DNA from: Anas platyrhynchos | Taxonomy: Eukaryota > Chordata > Aves > Anseriformes > Anatidae | NCBI RefSeq assembly: GCF_047663525.1 | Contig: NC_092591.1 | Span: forward strand, 33,203,001 to 33,267,000 | Direction of reading: 5' to 3' | DNA: 64,000 nt | Part shown: in pieces, positions 36,201 to 48,700 of the stretch | Position numbering within the stretch: position 1 is the stretch's first letter | Layout: the number at the start of each line of letters is the position of its first letter | Notes under the pieces: model-generated | The model's database searches: none | Told to the model about the DNA's origin: nothing | What the model saw: the letters and a program-made list of their open reading frames with translations, nothing else | Position numbers and translations under genes: made by a program

Positions 36201-37203
36201 TTATTAACTATGTACTTGGTGTTTTGCTCAAATTGCCTTGATGTTAGCAAGAAAAATTTTCCAGAACTAAATATGAAAAATATACACTTGGTACAATGGG
36301 ATGCAGAGGACTGACTGAATGCACAGATGAAACTGGTTTAATTTGATTGAAAAAACACAAGCGTGTAACTGCGTGGGTGTGTGGCGTGGAGGGCTGGGAG
36401 GACTCAGAGTCGCCCCCATACCTGTGAGCCTGAGTAAGGTAGGGAAGGTGACCGAGCAAAGCACAAATGGAGAGAGTGGGAAAGGAAAATTAAGGAGCTT
36501 TAGGCTCTGTTAACATTGACCTTGTGAGGGGTCATCCAAGGTAAGTCAGAGAGCCCATCGTGCAGGGCAGGGGAGAAGGGCGTGCGACATACGGCATGGG
36601 GGGCCAGACGTGGCAGCCACGCAGTCGATGGCACCCACAGCGAACGTGGCAAGGCACAGGGAGCACCCACCACAGCCCGTGTGTTCCACCCTGTGATAAG
36701 GAATGGGAAGGTGGGTAATGGTTGGAGGGGATCCAACAGGAAACTAAAGAACAGACCGCATCTAATCGTTCCATGCGCTCTATTTACAAAGGACAAACAC
36801 AGCAGCGAGAAATACTTGTATATTGCCTCCACCCCCAAAACGAACAACTCTGTGATCTGTGCCCACCTCCTGAGCCACCAGGACCTGCCCAAGGCCGGTT
36901 TGCAGCCGTGTGTCCGGGACCCGAACAGGGCAGGTAGCCCTGGGCCCATCCCCACAACGCGCAGCACCCACCCCAAGCCCCCGCTCCAGCCTGGCTGCAG
37001 CACCAGGGGAAACGCACTCGGTTTGCCGGGTCCTGCACCATCTCCTTGAATTTACGTGGATTTTATGGCGCCGATGCCCACCCGTGCACCTGACCCTCAG
37101 CTCCCTTGATGCCAGGCGCTGCTGCTTCCCCCGTTTAACGCCGGCCCCATGGCGGAGCCGTGCCCCCCTCACAGGCAGCTAACGGCCGCCGCCGCGCCCC
37201 GCC

Positions 37204-37211
37204 TGACGCAA
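37204..37211 (+). promoter_or_regulatory. CHAC1: ATF/CRE-type element of CHAC1
   Basis: TGACGCAA, 219 bases before the ATG, fits ATF4 or ATF4-C/EBP dimers. Human CHAC1 is known to be induced by ATF4 through an ATF/CRE-type element and a nearby second element in its proximal promoter. The layout here agrees. Confidence 0.6.
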
Positions 37212-37257
37212 CCCGCGCCCCGCTTTGCCCCATGCGCGGCGAAACACCCCGCCCGCC

Positions 37258-37265
37258 TTGCATCA
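37258..37265 (-). promoter_or_regulatory. CHAC1: C/EBP-ATF response element (CARE) of CHAC1
   Basis: TTGCATCA on the plus strand is TGATGCAA on the minus strand, the classic amino-acid or stress response element. It lies 165 bases before the ATG and 54 bases from the first element. The pair predicts induction by the eIF2alpha-ATF4-CHOP arm. Confidence 0.65.
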
Positions 37266-37422
37266 CCCGCGGGGCAGCCCGGCTGAGATGAGCCGAGCCG
37301 AGCCGGGCTGGCCCCGGCCGCCAACCGGGGCCGTGCGGGGCGGGGCGGGGCGAGGCGGGCCCGGCTCCGGCCTTTAAAGCCCGGCGGCGGCGTGTGCCGC
37401 CTCAGCAGCGCCCGGCGCCGCC

Positions 37423-37683
37423 ATGAAGCGGGATCCGCAGCGCCCTCAGGAGTGCCCCGGCCGGCCCCAGGGGCAGCCCGAGCCCCCCTCTTCTCCTCCT
37501 CCTCCTCCTCCTCCTCCTTCATCCTCCTCCTCCCCCCCGGAGCCGCCGCTGTGGATCTTCGGGTACGGCTCGCTGGTGTGGAGGCCGGGCTTCGAGTTCA
37601 CGTCGCGCAAGGTGGGCTTCATCCGCGGCTACAGCCGGCGCTTCTGGCAGGGGGACACCTTCCACCGCGGCAGCGAGAAGGCG
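37423..37683 (+). CDS. CHAC1: CHAC1 exon 1: Pro/Ser tract and GYGSL loop
   Basis: 87 codons. A CTC/CCT triplet repeat (about 37488-37537) encodes eight prolines and then a serine run before LWIFGYGSLVWRPGFEF. It ends GSEKA at GCG|GTGAGC. The tract is likely to differ in length between species and alleles. Confidence 0.95.
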
Positions 37684-38415
37684 GTGAGCCAGGGGGCGGC
37701 CCCGGGGGGGCGGCTGTGGGGCGGGGGGGCTCTGCCGGGCTCGGCTGCTGACGGCTCTCCCTCTGCTCTGTCCCGCAGCCCGGCCGGGTGGTGACGCTGA
37801 TGGAGGATGGCGGGGTGAGTACGGTGCTGGATGGGGGCTGCGGGGTGGGCTCGGCCACCGCATCACTCCCCTTGGTGCCCTCGGTTCGTGGGGATCCCCG
37901 GGTGAGGCGGGCTGGGGGCTGCTGGACGTGCCCCCCTTCCATCACCGCCCCAAACTGACCTCCCTGCTCTGTCTTCGTTGCAGGCGTGCACGTGGGGTGT
38001 CGCCTACGAGGTGTGCGGGGAGCAGATCGCTGCGTCGCTGCAGTACCTGAACATGCGAGAGGCCGTCCTGGGGGGCTACGACACCAAGCTGGTCAAGTTC
38101 CACCCGCAGGACAAGGATGCTGAGGAACCCATCCAGGCTCTGGTTTACATTGCCACCCCCCAGAACCCCTCCTACCTCGGCCCAGCGTCTGAAGAAGACA
38201 TCGCAGCGCAAATCATGGCCTCAAGCGGTTGTGCTGGCCACAACATAGAGTACTTGCTGAGACTGGCAGACTTCATGCGCTACTTCTGTCCTCAAGCAGA
38301 GGATAAACATCTCTTCTCCATCGAAGAGGCTCTCATTTCTATCCTCCCCTGCATGTGCCACACAGAGGACACCCTAGAAGAAACTTCAGGTGTCCCTCAG
38401 AAGACCAAGAGCTGA
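37423..38415 (+). CDS. CHAC1: Glutathione-specific gamma-glutamylcyclotransferase 1 (whole coding span, 3 exons)
   Basis: Cytosolic enzyme that splits glutathione into 5-oxoproline and Cys-Gly. It is a stress-induced pro-death factor and is also reported to block Notch maturation. Exons 37423-37683, 37779-37814 and 37984-38415 join in phase 0 to 242 codons plus stop. A low-complexity N-terminus (about 1-42) precedes the ChaC fold. The substrate-binding loop GYGSLVW is at 47-53, followed by GYSRRFWQGDTFHRG. The catalytic glutamate is E125 in REAVLGGYDT, equivalent to E115 of human CHAC1. TPQNPSYLGPA and the final helices follow. The start has an ideal Kozak context (GCCGCCATGA) and begins MK like human CHAC1. 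The human protein is about 222 residues; the excess lies in the Pro/Ser tract. Confidence 0.97.
37779..37814 (+). CDS. CHAC1: CHAC1 exon 2: 12-codon microexon
   Basis: 36 bases encoding PGRVVTLMEDGG, the strand matching human PGRVVTLLEDHE. The acceptor is TGTCCCGCAG and the donor GGG|GTGAGT. Introns on either side are 95 and 169 bases. Phase is 0 at both ends, so skipping would keep the frame but remove a core beta-strand. Confidence 0.92.
37984..38415 (+). CDS. CHAC1: CHAC1 exon 3: catalytic half
   Basis: 143 codons and a TGA stop. It begins ACTWGVAYEV and contains the catalytic REAVLGGYDT (E125), the YIATPQNPSYLGPAS loop and the C-terminal helices NIEYLLRLADFM. The tail after LPCMCHTE is divergent, as in other CHAC1 proteins. 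Confidence 0.96.
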   Translation, partial: ACTWGVAYEVCGEQIAASLQYLNMREAVLGGYDTKLVKFHPQDKDAEEPIQALVYIATPQNPSYLGPASEEDIAAQIMASSGCAGHNIEYLLRLADFMRYFCPQAEDKHLFSIEEALISILPCMCHTEDTLEETSGVPQKTKS

Positions 38416-39755
38416 AACGAAAGCATCTTGCAGGGCTTCAGTGAAAGGGACATAAGGAAAAAACAGTAGGGACAGTCTTAACTCTGAAAAATATACTAGA
38501 CTGAGTGAATGAAGGGAAAGCTAGCAAGTGGGTGGGGAGGGAGGAAGTGGAGGGGCTGTAAAACGTGTTTGCTGTAGGACTTGTGATTAGGACCTGTTAC
38601 ACTCCTTACTTGTAGCACCAAGACAGTCATCACGGCTTTCCAGGTGGGAAGCAGGGGTCTTGGTTGGAACTTTGCTGTACGACTTGCTTTTGGGGGTCAA
38701 ACCTGAAGCATTCATCTTCTTAAGAGGGGAAAGAGGCTCATTGACTTTGCACTTTTTTTTTTTTAACTTTGAAGACTAGTTGAGCAGGACTTGACTGGGT
38801 TTTAGCAGTATATATGCAATTCTACCTCAGGCAAAAAGCTGTTTGTGTCGTGGTGACTTAAGCAGGTTCTGCCAAATTTCCCCCTTCCCCCCCCCCCCCC
38901 CAACCCCACCTCCAGTGCAATATTAAGTGAACCTTGCCTTAAGTGGCCTCTGTAGGCTCTTGTGAATCCTACTTCCTTATGTTGTAAAGGATCACACTAA
39001 TGCATTTATTTTTCTAAACTGTTGTGTTGTGTTTATTTATATTGCATATCCCCCCCTTAGGAGATATGTCTGAACTGCCTGCTTATGTGCCACTGTGTGT
39101 GTAGCCCACATTCAACCTTGCAATTGTGCCTTTGAGTTTTAGATCAGTTTTCTGAGGAGCTATGCCTGCTTTAATGACAGAAGCTGTTCTCCAAGCTTCA
39201 CTGACCTTGTGCTGCTACGAACTTTATAAGAAATGGTCCTGTTGTAGCAACTCTGTACTGTCTGGAGGAAAGCTGCCTGGATGCAGCAGCACTTTAACTA
39301 GCCCTGTATTAGATAAGCCTCTTCTGCTTCAGGGTAACACAGGTTTCTGGTGAAGCATTTGAGGGTTCTAGTTCCACACCTAGGGCTGAGTCTGTCTGGT
39401 GCATTTTTACTTGACTGCAAAGGACCGTCACCGAGCATACTTGCAAGTTTGGGAGTTCCTGAAATGCCTGCTCTATCACGTGAAGCATAGGTACTGCTGC
39501 AAGCTCAGGCTTCTCAGCTTTAAACATACTAACAGCTTTAAAATCCATCGTATTTCGAAAGAAAACTGCTGCTGCTACTACAACTAGCAAGAGAGCTGTT
39601 GAGAGCTGACCTCTGGGATGTTTGACTCCTCCCAAATACTATGTTTTTTTTAATAAAAATAGGGAATGTTTATATTACTGTGGCTTATATGTATGAACTG
39701 ATGCTGTGCCCAGTAATAAACTGACAAAATAAATGAATTTTTTGTACTTTTTTTC
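38416..39755 (+). other. CHAC1: CHAC1 3' untranslated region
   Basis: About 1.3 kb from the stop to a cluster of three AATAAA signals. It contains a C run at 38886-38900 and a T run near 38753-38764. No coding exon was seen. The short open frame at 39162-39353 is not convincing. Confidence 0.75.
39652..39733 (+). terminator. CHAC1: Cluster of poly(A) signals of CHAC1
   Basis: AATAAA occurs at 39652-39657, 39715-39720 and 39728-39733, followed by a T/GT-rich stretch. The last two probably define the main cleavage site near 39745-39755. The first may give a slightly shorter transcript. Confidence 0.75.
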
Positions 39756-42700
39756 AATTAGTGATTTCAAATTGATCCTCATTTTTAATGTGCTTGGCTT
39801 TTTTGTTTTGTCTGTTTTTTAAACTTTGCTGGTAATACTGCTGTAGCCCCCCCCCTTTTTTTTTTTAAAGTCTTATTTCTGAGCAGCTTCCCTCAGCTGG
39901 ACCTACCAAAAGATGTACATTTGAATCTTTCCCTTTAAGAAAAGTGGGTTCAGTCATTTTCTCAGCTTCCAGCTCTTGTTGACTCTGGAGTACTAGTACT
40001 GACAACAAACAAGCCAGCCCTCCTGACTGTACAGAGCAGGCACAGAAATGTAATGCTCCCTTGGCAGGACAAGGGCCTTTTGCCTGAGTTGAACTTACCC
40101 TTGCTGTTTCCAAGAAGTAATAGTGCAATGACAAGAATCTGCCACCCCCAGCTGGCTCTGCTGACTGCAGTGGAGGAGAGGTGTTTTTATTTTTTTCCTT
40201 GTTTTGTGCACAGTTGCTGCATACAGGGGTAATGGGCAGCTGCCCTTTTGCCTGATTTCTCTTGTGACCAGCTGCTTCAGCACACAGATTACAGTATATA
40301 CCTGTACTGCCCATCTCAAGATAGGAGGGAGGGAGTGAAAACTAACTGAAACAACTTAATTTACCACTAATTAAAGGCAGGTGCATGTTTCAGAGGGGTA
40401 ATAGTCTAGAGAAAACTACGCTTTCCCTGTTCCACGGAGGCTCTCACTTCAACAGAGCAGCTGCAGAAGAGCAGAGTCAGCCTTCAGCTGAACGTAGGCA
40501 GCAGGAAGCCTGCTCTCACCTCTGCTGCTGCCAGCAGTGCCCTTGTTATGTGCCCTTGCTGCTTTGAGCAACATCATCTGTTTGGGACCATAAGACAGCT
40601 TTGCAATAACTCACAATGCCTTTCTGGAGATGCTTACGTGTACAGCTGGAGATGTCCTGTGAGAGAAAGTAGTACTGCAGCCACTGGCTATTTTTATTTT
40701 TAAGTCACTGCTTTGTGGAGAAATCCCCCTGTTCTCACTCCCAGCTGCAATCTTCCTGGCTCTTAATTGCTTTGGTCCTCACCAGGATGGTCTGAAAGCT
40801 CATTGCTTCCCTGGCTTTTCAGCCTCTCTGGTTTGCTAGTATCTGCCAGCTGGAAAATTAAAGTGTTAGAGGAATTAACTTAATTAGCAGGGAAACACTC
40901 CCATATTAGTACAAGATTGAGGTTAGATATCAAAATATGTCCACCTAAAACAAAACAAAAAAACATCTTCACCCCTTTCAAATTTTCAGATGCAAAGTCA
41001 TTGCAGACAGGAATTAATAGCAGATGTGCAATAAGCACCCAGCATTGCTATTTCATATGGAGAGATGCTTTGTTCCTCCTGTGGCAGGCAGCAAGTGCTT
41101 GTGAGCAACCGCATCAGTGCTGGGAACGTTCCTTCAGCTCCTGTTTCTTCTTCCCTTGAAAAGTTAAGTATTTAAAGCACAGATGTAATTCTCCACCAAC
41201 CTACCCTTTCACTACAGGGGCAGCAGGGTGTGATTCAGCTGGAAACAGCCCCAATTCCTGACAGCTCTACCACAGGTCTGGGGAAAAGCACTTCACCTGA
41301 TCAGCGGCTGATACAACTGCCCACAGGTGCAAAATGCTGCCGGACATCCCTGGAGGTGCTTTCATATTGAGTGGCTTCCTTGCTCGTCCACAGTTTCCTT
41401 TTCTCTGCATTCCAAACAGCAAGTTCATGCCTATCGGGTCCCCTCACATAATAAACCAACTTTCCCAGTTGCCATAAAAACATGTTTACAAGCACTGTCA
41501 CACACTTCCAAGTCTAAAACCAGTGCAATTCACATGATTTCAGTCCTTTCTTCAACCTTTTCCATTCTTTTGCCCAGGAGCTCCCACAGAGCCCTGGAAC
41601 ACAGGCCTGAGTCATCATTTCCTTGAGTACAGCAGGACCAACTCAGCTGTTTCACAACGGCACAGCCAGCTAAGTAAAGTAGACAACAACTGTTAATCCA
41701 GCCCTTCGTGTGTATGAAACACTCCTGAGGGCACACGGTCCTTCATGGAACAGGACAGAGAAACTCAGAAACATTAAAAGCATTCAGAGAAGGCAAAACC
41801 ACAAGAAAACCTCACTGTTTCTCTAGAGCCAGTTCCCTGCACAGCGTCACCAAGCTGTAAACATACCTCTGCTCCATACACACTCCAAAGCACAGGCTTC
41901 GAAGACCACCAAAGACATGATGTGGGCTCTCGGTGCCAGAAGGAAGAGGGGCTGTTGAGTCGGTGAGGCTGACTTTGCATAAACCAGCCTGAATCATTCA
42001 ACACAAAACATGCAGATACACCCGTGTATTTTGAAGCTTCTCCTTGTAACATGTTCCTTGCAGCTCGGTGCCAGAATGGTAGCACTGCCCATGGCCAAAA
42101 CCCACAAGTCAACCTAAGCCTGGAAAGTCCTTCCTGGAACTTGAATCTCGTTTATATCACATTCAGCTCAATGAGCAGAGCTTGGCTGGGAGACCTCCCC
42201 CCAGTCAGACTCCTCATTTTGGCACTGCCAGAGTTCACAAAAGCACATAGGTCAGCAGCACCAGACCCAAAAGGTTGCTCAGAGCTGACGGACAGGCGTA
42301 CAGAAGGGCAGCCCCAAATACAAGCGGGCATTGATGTACCAGCAGCATGCAGCCCAGCTCAGCACCACGTGCTCCCCTGGGCACAGGAGGAACAGGAAGG
42401 GACAAGAAACATTTACAGTTAGGCTGTGAAAAAACTATGCTTTGCTCGCAGCAAAAGCAGCAACCACCCAGCAGGCTTGGAATTTCCTATTAACAAGTTG
42501 CCTTGGCTTAAGCAGAAGCCTCCCCAGTTCACGTGCTGTATTAAAGTTATTAGAGAAGTCCCACATGTCTTTAAAACAGCATCGGGAGCAGGAGCGCAGG
42601 GAGGGAGGAGGGAAGTGGGCATTCCGGACAGCCCTGTGGAAGCTCTACATGCTGTGTTTACAAACCCCGTGTACTTTTTGTTTGTCTTTTGGATGTGTTT

Positions 42701-45700
42701 TATTCTTTCCCAGCTCCCTTTTCATCTTACAGTAGTGCCAGCCAAACTGATGAGTGTTTATGCTTTTGAATTCCTGAAGCACAGCCAGTACCTTGAACTC
42801 CAGAGAATGAGACTGAAATAACGTGGAAGGTCAGGGAAGTTCAGAGACACAGAGGTGCTGTTTTCCTAGCTGGGGACACCACACTGTTCCCAGGCCATAC
42901 TGAGCTAGCTGCTCTGGGGACACACGAACAAAGACTGCTCTCTTACGTCCTCCTGTTTATGCTGCTTTTTGCCTCCCTCATCTCACTTTTAATGGGGCAC
43001 ATGTCCATGAATCTTCCATTAAAACCCCTGGAGATCAGCTTGGCCCAAGGCTGACAGCTGAAGAGAGACCTGATAGCTGCTGGTAGTTGAAGCCCACCAC
43101 CAAGAGTATCAGGGAAGGGGAAGGTTTTATCCCAACTCTCACACTCTGCTGGCTCACAGGGCAGGAACGAGCCGCAGAGCGCTGCTTTGTCCACAAACAG
43201 CAGCTATTGCAGCACACAGAGATCTGTAACCTCTTCACCCATGGGAAGAAAAGTCAGAGGATGACTTTAGGAGAGGTTTCGTTTGCTGGTTAGCAAGCTC
43301 AACCTTCAGAGACATGACTAATGCTCTCTTGGGCACATGCTGGGTACATGCAGGTCAGCTCTGCCCTGCAGTTTGGGTAGCGTGCAGAGCATCCACAGAT
43401 GGCCTCTAGCTTATCGGACACCTCATGCCTTCTGCTCAAAGCTGTTGCTCGTACATGACACGAGGTGCTTGCTGACTCTGCCTCGAGCTGGAGCTATGGA
43501 CCTACTGACAATGGCAGCATAGACAACATTGAAATCATTTCACAAACTCGTATCCAGCCCGCTTACAGCAATTATAACCTCGTCTACAAACAGCCTCAGG
43601 GGCAACCACAACCAGCTTGCTGATATTAAACTCTGTCTACACAAAGCATATGTGACATTTGAAAACATTCGGAAAACAAACCGAAAAAGCAGCCTTTTAT
43701 CCTCTCCTTGTCTAGACGGTACACCCGCGTTTCCAAACTCCAGGTCACCAACAGAGCACGTGATGCCCAGAGCGGTGAGGAGAGGCAGGGGCTGCTGGGG
43801 ATGTGCTTACATTACCTCTGCTCACCCTGCGGGTACCGCACCAGGACGGTGCTGCTGGGTGCACTTTCACATTTTGGCAGGACAGGCGGGGCTGGAAGCG
43901 ACCTCCCAGGACTGTGGCTGGCACGCTGTGACCGCTGGTGGTACTCGGGGTGGGAGATACTGTTACAGGCAGCGGGGGTCAGCAGCTTCATCCTCAGGAT
44001 GCTTCTACTGACATCATGAGATGAAATCTTGTTATTTATTTTTTCTTCAGTGAGGTATACCCATTCCTTTAAAAACAACTGACCCCAAAGTGTATTTCAA
44101 ACAGCTGGCAGGTTTTTAGATCATATATACATTCATTCTTTTGGTCTGCTTTATAAGAGTGTGTTCTTCTCCTTGGCATTCTTCTTTGCCAACACAATCC
44201 CATTTTTAGAGAAGGAAAAGAACAGGAATGCTCAGCTCTCCATGACAGACACTGCTTTTTATCTTCCCTCTGACATCGAATATTAGAGACTCTATTACTG
44301 GACCTTAGGCAGGAGCCAGATGAAATCATGTCTCTTGTTGCTAAACAGCACGGTAAATTCTGGCAGCATTGGCATCTCTAAACTACATATATATCATATC
44401 TATTCCTGGAAATGTGTTCTATAATTTGAGGACCCACGAGCTCAGGACAGAGGATAGAAACTAACTAAGGGACTAGCCTCATTTAGAATCAATACCCATG
44501 ATTTTTTTTCCAGAAGATCCTTGCCTCATTTCATTTAATCCGAGGATGCTAAAATAAGCAGCAACTCAGTTCTTTTTTTTCCTGTATGGTTCTGCATTTA
44601 TTTATGCAGACCTTGCTCCAAATGTGAGGAAACTGCTCCCCATTTTCACTTTTCTCTGAGAATTCACTACCTGCAAACTTTGAGCCTCACACCACCTTTG
44701 TGAGGAGGTGGTATTTCTATTTTACAGGTGGAGAATTGAGACATCGAGAACCTAATTTCCGAAGTGTACACTGACTGCACAATGTGAAACACTGAGGGAT
44801 GATGTTTTTTCTTGGAACTGTACATTAGGTATTCAGAGATAACCCTGTGGGAAAAAGATAATGTGTGCTCACATCATCAGCACTCAATTATGAAGCAAAC
44901 ATACAAAAGTCATCTGAAATTTTCATGGATCCCTTTATGTTTGCCATTGTCCGATTAGAATCCATGCTTCTGCAAGTTTACTAATTCACTGTTAGGTACA
45001 TAAAATTTTAAAGAATACTAAGTTTGTGTAATATTTATTTGCCACCTAAAAATTAACCTTGAGGGTTCAGGGAAATGTTCATATTTTATACATATATATA
45101 TATATATATGTATACACACTTAATGTTTGTCTTACGCACATCACTCAAATTTGCTGCAGTCCCTCAAGCTTTTTTAGCTAATGGCTTCAGCTCGCAGTTG
45201 CTGGCAGTTCCAAACTTCTCACGTGTTTATTCCTGTAACATCTCAGACACAGGCTCTGTTTTGAATTACGAATTTAAACCTCATTACGTCTCTCATTTGC
45301 TATCAATTATATCACTGCAAAGAAGAGCTGGGCTCTCTAATCTGTCTGCGAATACTCTACCAGGCCAACACTTGCTTTTAGCATTTAGTTATTTGATTCC
45401 AGACAGACACAAAGAAACATAGCAAACTGCCCTGTAACCAAATTACGTTCATTACGCAATACATACCTCTGATTGCATATGGCAAGAGCAAGTTATCAAA
45501 GCCAGGGAAGCAAATCTCCTTCGGCAGAGCTCATGATGACATGTTTCAAAAACACACAAATCACTTGGGGATTAGCAGACCACAGAAATCATCGTGATTT
45601 CCAGTCCCAAATCAACACTGTGTTTAGAAACCTATTGTGCTTCCCAGATTCAGCATTACATCAGTAGGTTTTCAGCTAGTCAATAGGAATTGAGCTGAGT

Positions 45701-48700
45701 GACAAATAACTAAAAAACCAGACAGCAATTATTTTTTCCATGTTAACCAAACTAAATATATCACATTATACTCTGACTAAGAGTAGATACAGTAACCTCT
45801 TTCAAACTCTGAAGAGAATGATGTAAGACTGCAATCACCTAGATGAGCAGGTATCATGGAGCTGAATTACTGCTTCAAAAGCACTTAAAAAACAGAGGTT
45901 TAAGTTGTACCCTTATTCTTCTTTAGATCTAGTTCAAGTGTTACATCATGCCAAGTGTTATTTCAAAGCAATATTGTAATGCTATGGATATAAATGAGAT
46001 TAAATCAAAGAAAAACATGGGTTCAAAGTTAAAATAGAGGTCTGTAGGAATGCAGGAGCTGCTTACACAAACAGGCACTCAGACTCTACAGAAGGAGCAG
46101 GAGGAGGCAGAAGGACCAAGACACGATCTGTCACATCAGCCCCTATCAGATGCACAGAGTAACCAAAAATAGGGGGATTGGACACGAGCTTTCAGGATTC
46201 TCACACAGCCCAGGTTGTCCAGATACCAGAGGCTGAACACCTCTTCTGTTTCCTCTGCTTGCCGAGGAAAACCACGGAGCTCTGTCACGGGCAATGAAGT
46301 GGCACGCAGGGGTGTGTCGAGGCACGTGCCATCTCACTGACTCGCCGGCAGCACGCAGCTAATGGCAGGCAGTCATGTGGCGACGGCTTAATGCGGTTTA
46401 CAGAAAAAAAATAATAGAAAGCAACACCGAGCCAACTAAGTGCAAAAGTGCAAAAATTGCTGACTCTTCCCTGGATGAAAAACAAACAAAAACTCTCCAA
46501 TAACACAAACAAAACAACAGAAAACCAAACAAAACAACAACAAAAACACAGAACCAAGATCCCTGCATAGGCTGAGTGAACCACAGGAAAGCGCTGCTAT
46601 TTGAGACTGACCATGGGGAGGATAACGCTACCAAAGGTGACTTCTTCAAAGAGGTCAGATCTTTGAGCCCATGCAGCCACACTTCTGTGAGGAAGTGGGG
46701 TGGCTTTTAGGGCTCCTCTGATGAGAATTTAGGCTTGTTTACCAAAAAAAATTACTTGAATTAAAGGAAGATGGAAATGTTCCCATTCAGCTCCTAACAC
46801 CAATGCTCTTTCTGCAAAGTGCTTCCCTAGATGGGGAGTTACTCAGGGACACAACTGTAGAATGAGCATCATAAAATTTCTGGTCCCCACTGGCAATAAA
46901 ATTCTGAAATTCACTCAGTAGCTTGAATACAAATGAAAATTTCTAGGTTTGAATTCTACTACAACATGAGAAGAAAACAGTACAAGAAACCTGGGTGTCA
47001 GACATCTCGCAGTGCAGAGGACTCCTGCCTGTGATTCATCCCTTCCTAGAGGAAAGCCCACGTCAGGTCTGTGTGACAGCCCAAAGCAGCAGGAAATTTC
47101 CAAATGGGCTCCTCTAATCTCAGAGCAGCAATTACAGGCTTTTTTGCTGTTGTTTTTGAAAAAGTTGGTGAAGGTTTATTCAGTGTCACAGCGCTTGCAA
47201 ACTACATGCACAGCTTTCTCTTAATTCACAGTTCCTGCAACAATGCGATGCAAGGTTATGAGGGTCATTCGTTTAAAAATTAACACCTATAAACAGAAAC
47301 GTTTCTCCTGTCAAACAAAAGCACTGAAGACAACACGTGGATCTTGAGAAAATTTAGCAAAGGCTAAGGAGCAAGAAGGGAAAAACAGGTTCATGCAAAC
47401 AAATGTCACAGAGCTGACAAGGGATACTGTACCACTGGATGCTCAGAAGCTCACATCACACCTTGCTACTGTTGTGTCACAGTACTGAGGATTTAACACA
47501 ACCAGTGACACTGCAGAAGAAGGAAGAGACAGCCCATGGGAAATTCAAGAAAACATGAAAAGTGGTGTTTAAGTCTTTTCCTCCCATGCCTCATTCTATC
47601 AGTGATGCTCATCAGCTAAGGAAGGAAGGAGATGTCATTTCATACCTGAGCACTGAAACACTTCCTCATGCCTGGGATGCAAACTAATACCCTCATATGC
47701 CACTAGAAGAACATTATATAAATAGTTTGGTCCAAAATGCCTGGAAGACCCATTAGCTTTGCAGTAAATTCACTTTCCTGAGGGAAGAGGCAGGAGCTAA
47801 GAGGAGGGCAAAGCTGGAGGAAACCCAACTCATCTTGTCATGCATTTCTCCATTTCAGAAGGCATTTGGTGCAGGCTTCTCAGGATACTAATCTGAAAGC
47901 TACAAGAAAGGCTTGTTTTTGCAGAACAGACCTGGTGGTTGGATCTGAGAGCTGGCCCATATGTTTCACCCCAGTAAAGATGCTCTTAGGAGGAATGATG
48001 AATTGCCCCTTCCCCTCTCATTCACCGCTACACACCTGGTACATGCTGCAAATAAAAACAAACAAAAACCAACCAACCTTCACAATTCAGCTAGTGCTTA
48101 TGCCTAGGAGTATAAGATGCAATTGTCTTTATTTTAGTTTATATATTGCAGTTATACTTAACATCCAAGCAGCATCTCTCCTTGGGTAGGGAGCTACAAC
48201 ATGTTTTCCAGCCACTCGAGCTGCAAATTTCCAAAGGGCAGCACGGAGTGCACAGCCATCTCTTCTTGAGCAGTAAGGGGAGAACAATGAGCCTTATACA
48301 TGTAGGCATGTCAAGCTGCAACGTGTTTCAGACTGAACAGTCAACAAAAAAAAAAAAAAAAAAAAGGCAGAAATGAGAGGAGGAGCCTGGGAGCAGAGGC
48401 AGACCAGCTTGCCCTACAGACTGTAGATCAGGACTGGCAGAGCAGTGGTCATAGGGCAGCATTTCCCAAAGTATGTTGATCCACATCCTGCCCCTAAAGT
48501 GATTTTATCAGTCATGTTAGTCCCCTTCCCAGCTGCAACTCAGCTATTCCTCAGCTACAAGCAAAGTTTCCTATTCGTTTGGCACAGATCCTTTTCCCAC
48601 TGAGCTCTGTGTGCCACCCCCCACACTCTGGGAAATGCTGCTAAAGGAAATACTTCAGGAAAATGGGAGTAAAGCAAAATATAGCCCTAGGCAGACAGAA

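Larger units (their letters stand above)
14360..36880. other. Intergenic DNA between DLL4 and CHAC1
   Basis: About 22.5 kb without a convincing gene. The open frames are short, lack splice-bounded structure and resemble no family I know. It holds A or T homopolymers (30 A at 21424-21453; also near 22337, 24917 and 31271), an AAAT microsatellite at 29913-29932, small local duplications and one GC-rich island, each listed separately where notable. By position it can hold DLL4 or CHAC1 enhancers or unannotated non-coding transcripts. Confidence 0.6.
36900..37422 (+). promoter_or_regulatory. CHAC1: CpG-rich promoter of CHAC1
   Basis: GC-rich DNA with GGGGCGGGGCGGGG Sp1-type boxes near 37336-37352, a TATA-like TTTAAA at 37373-37378, and two ATF4/C-EBP composite elements (separate entries). 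If TTTAAA serves as a TATA box the 5' leader is only about 20 bases, so initiation further upstream is also possible. Confidence 0.7.

Noticed and set aside
36500-37182. Open frames of 115-167 codons upstream of CHAC1
   Set aside because: They lie in the CpG-rich promoter, overlap on both strands and show no domain or initiation context.
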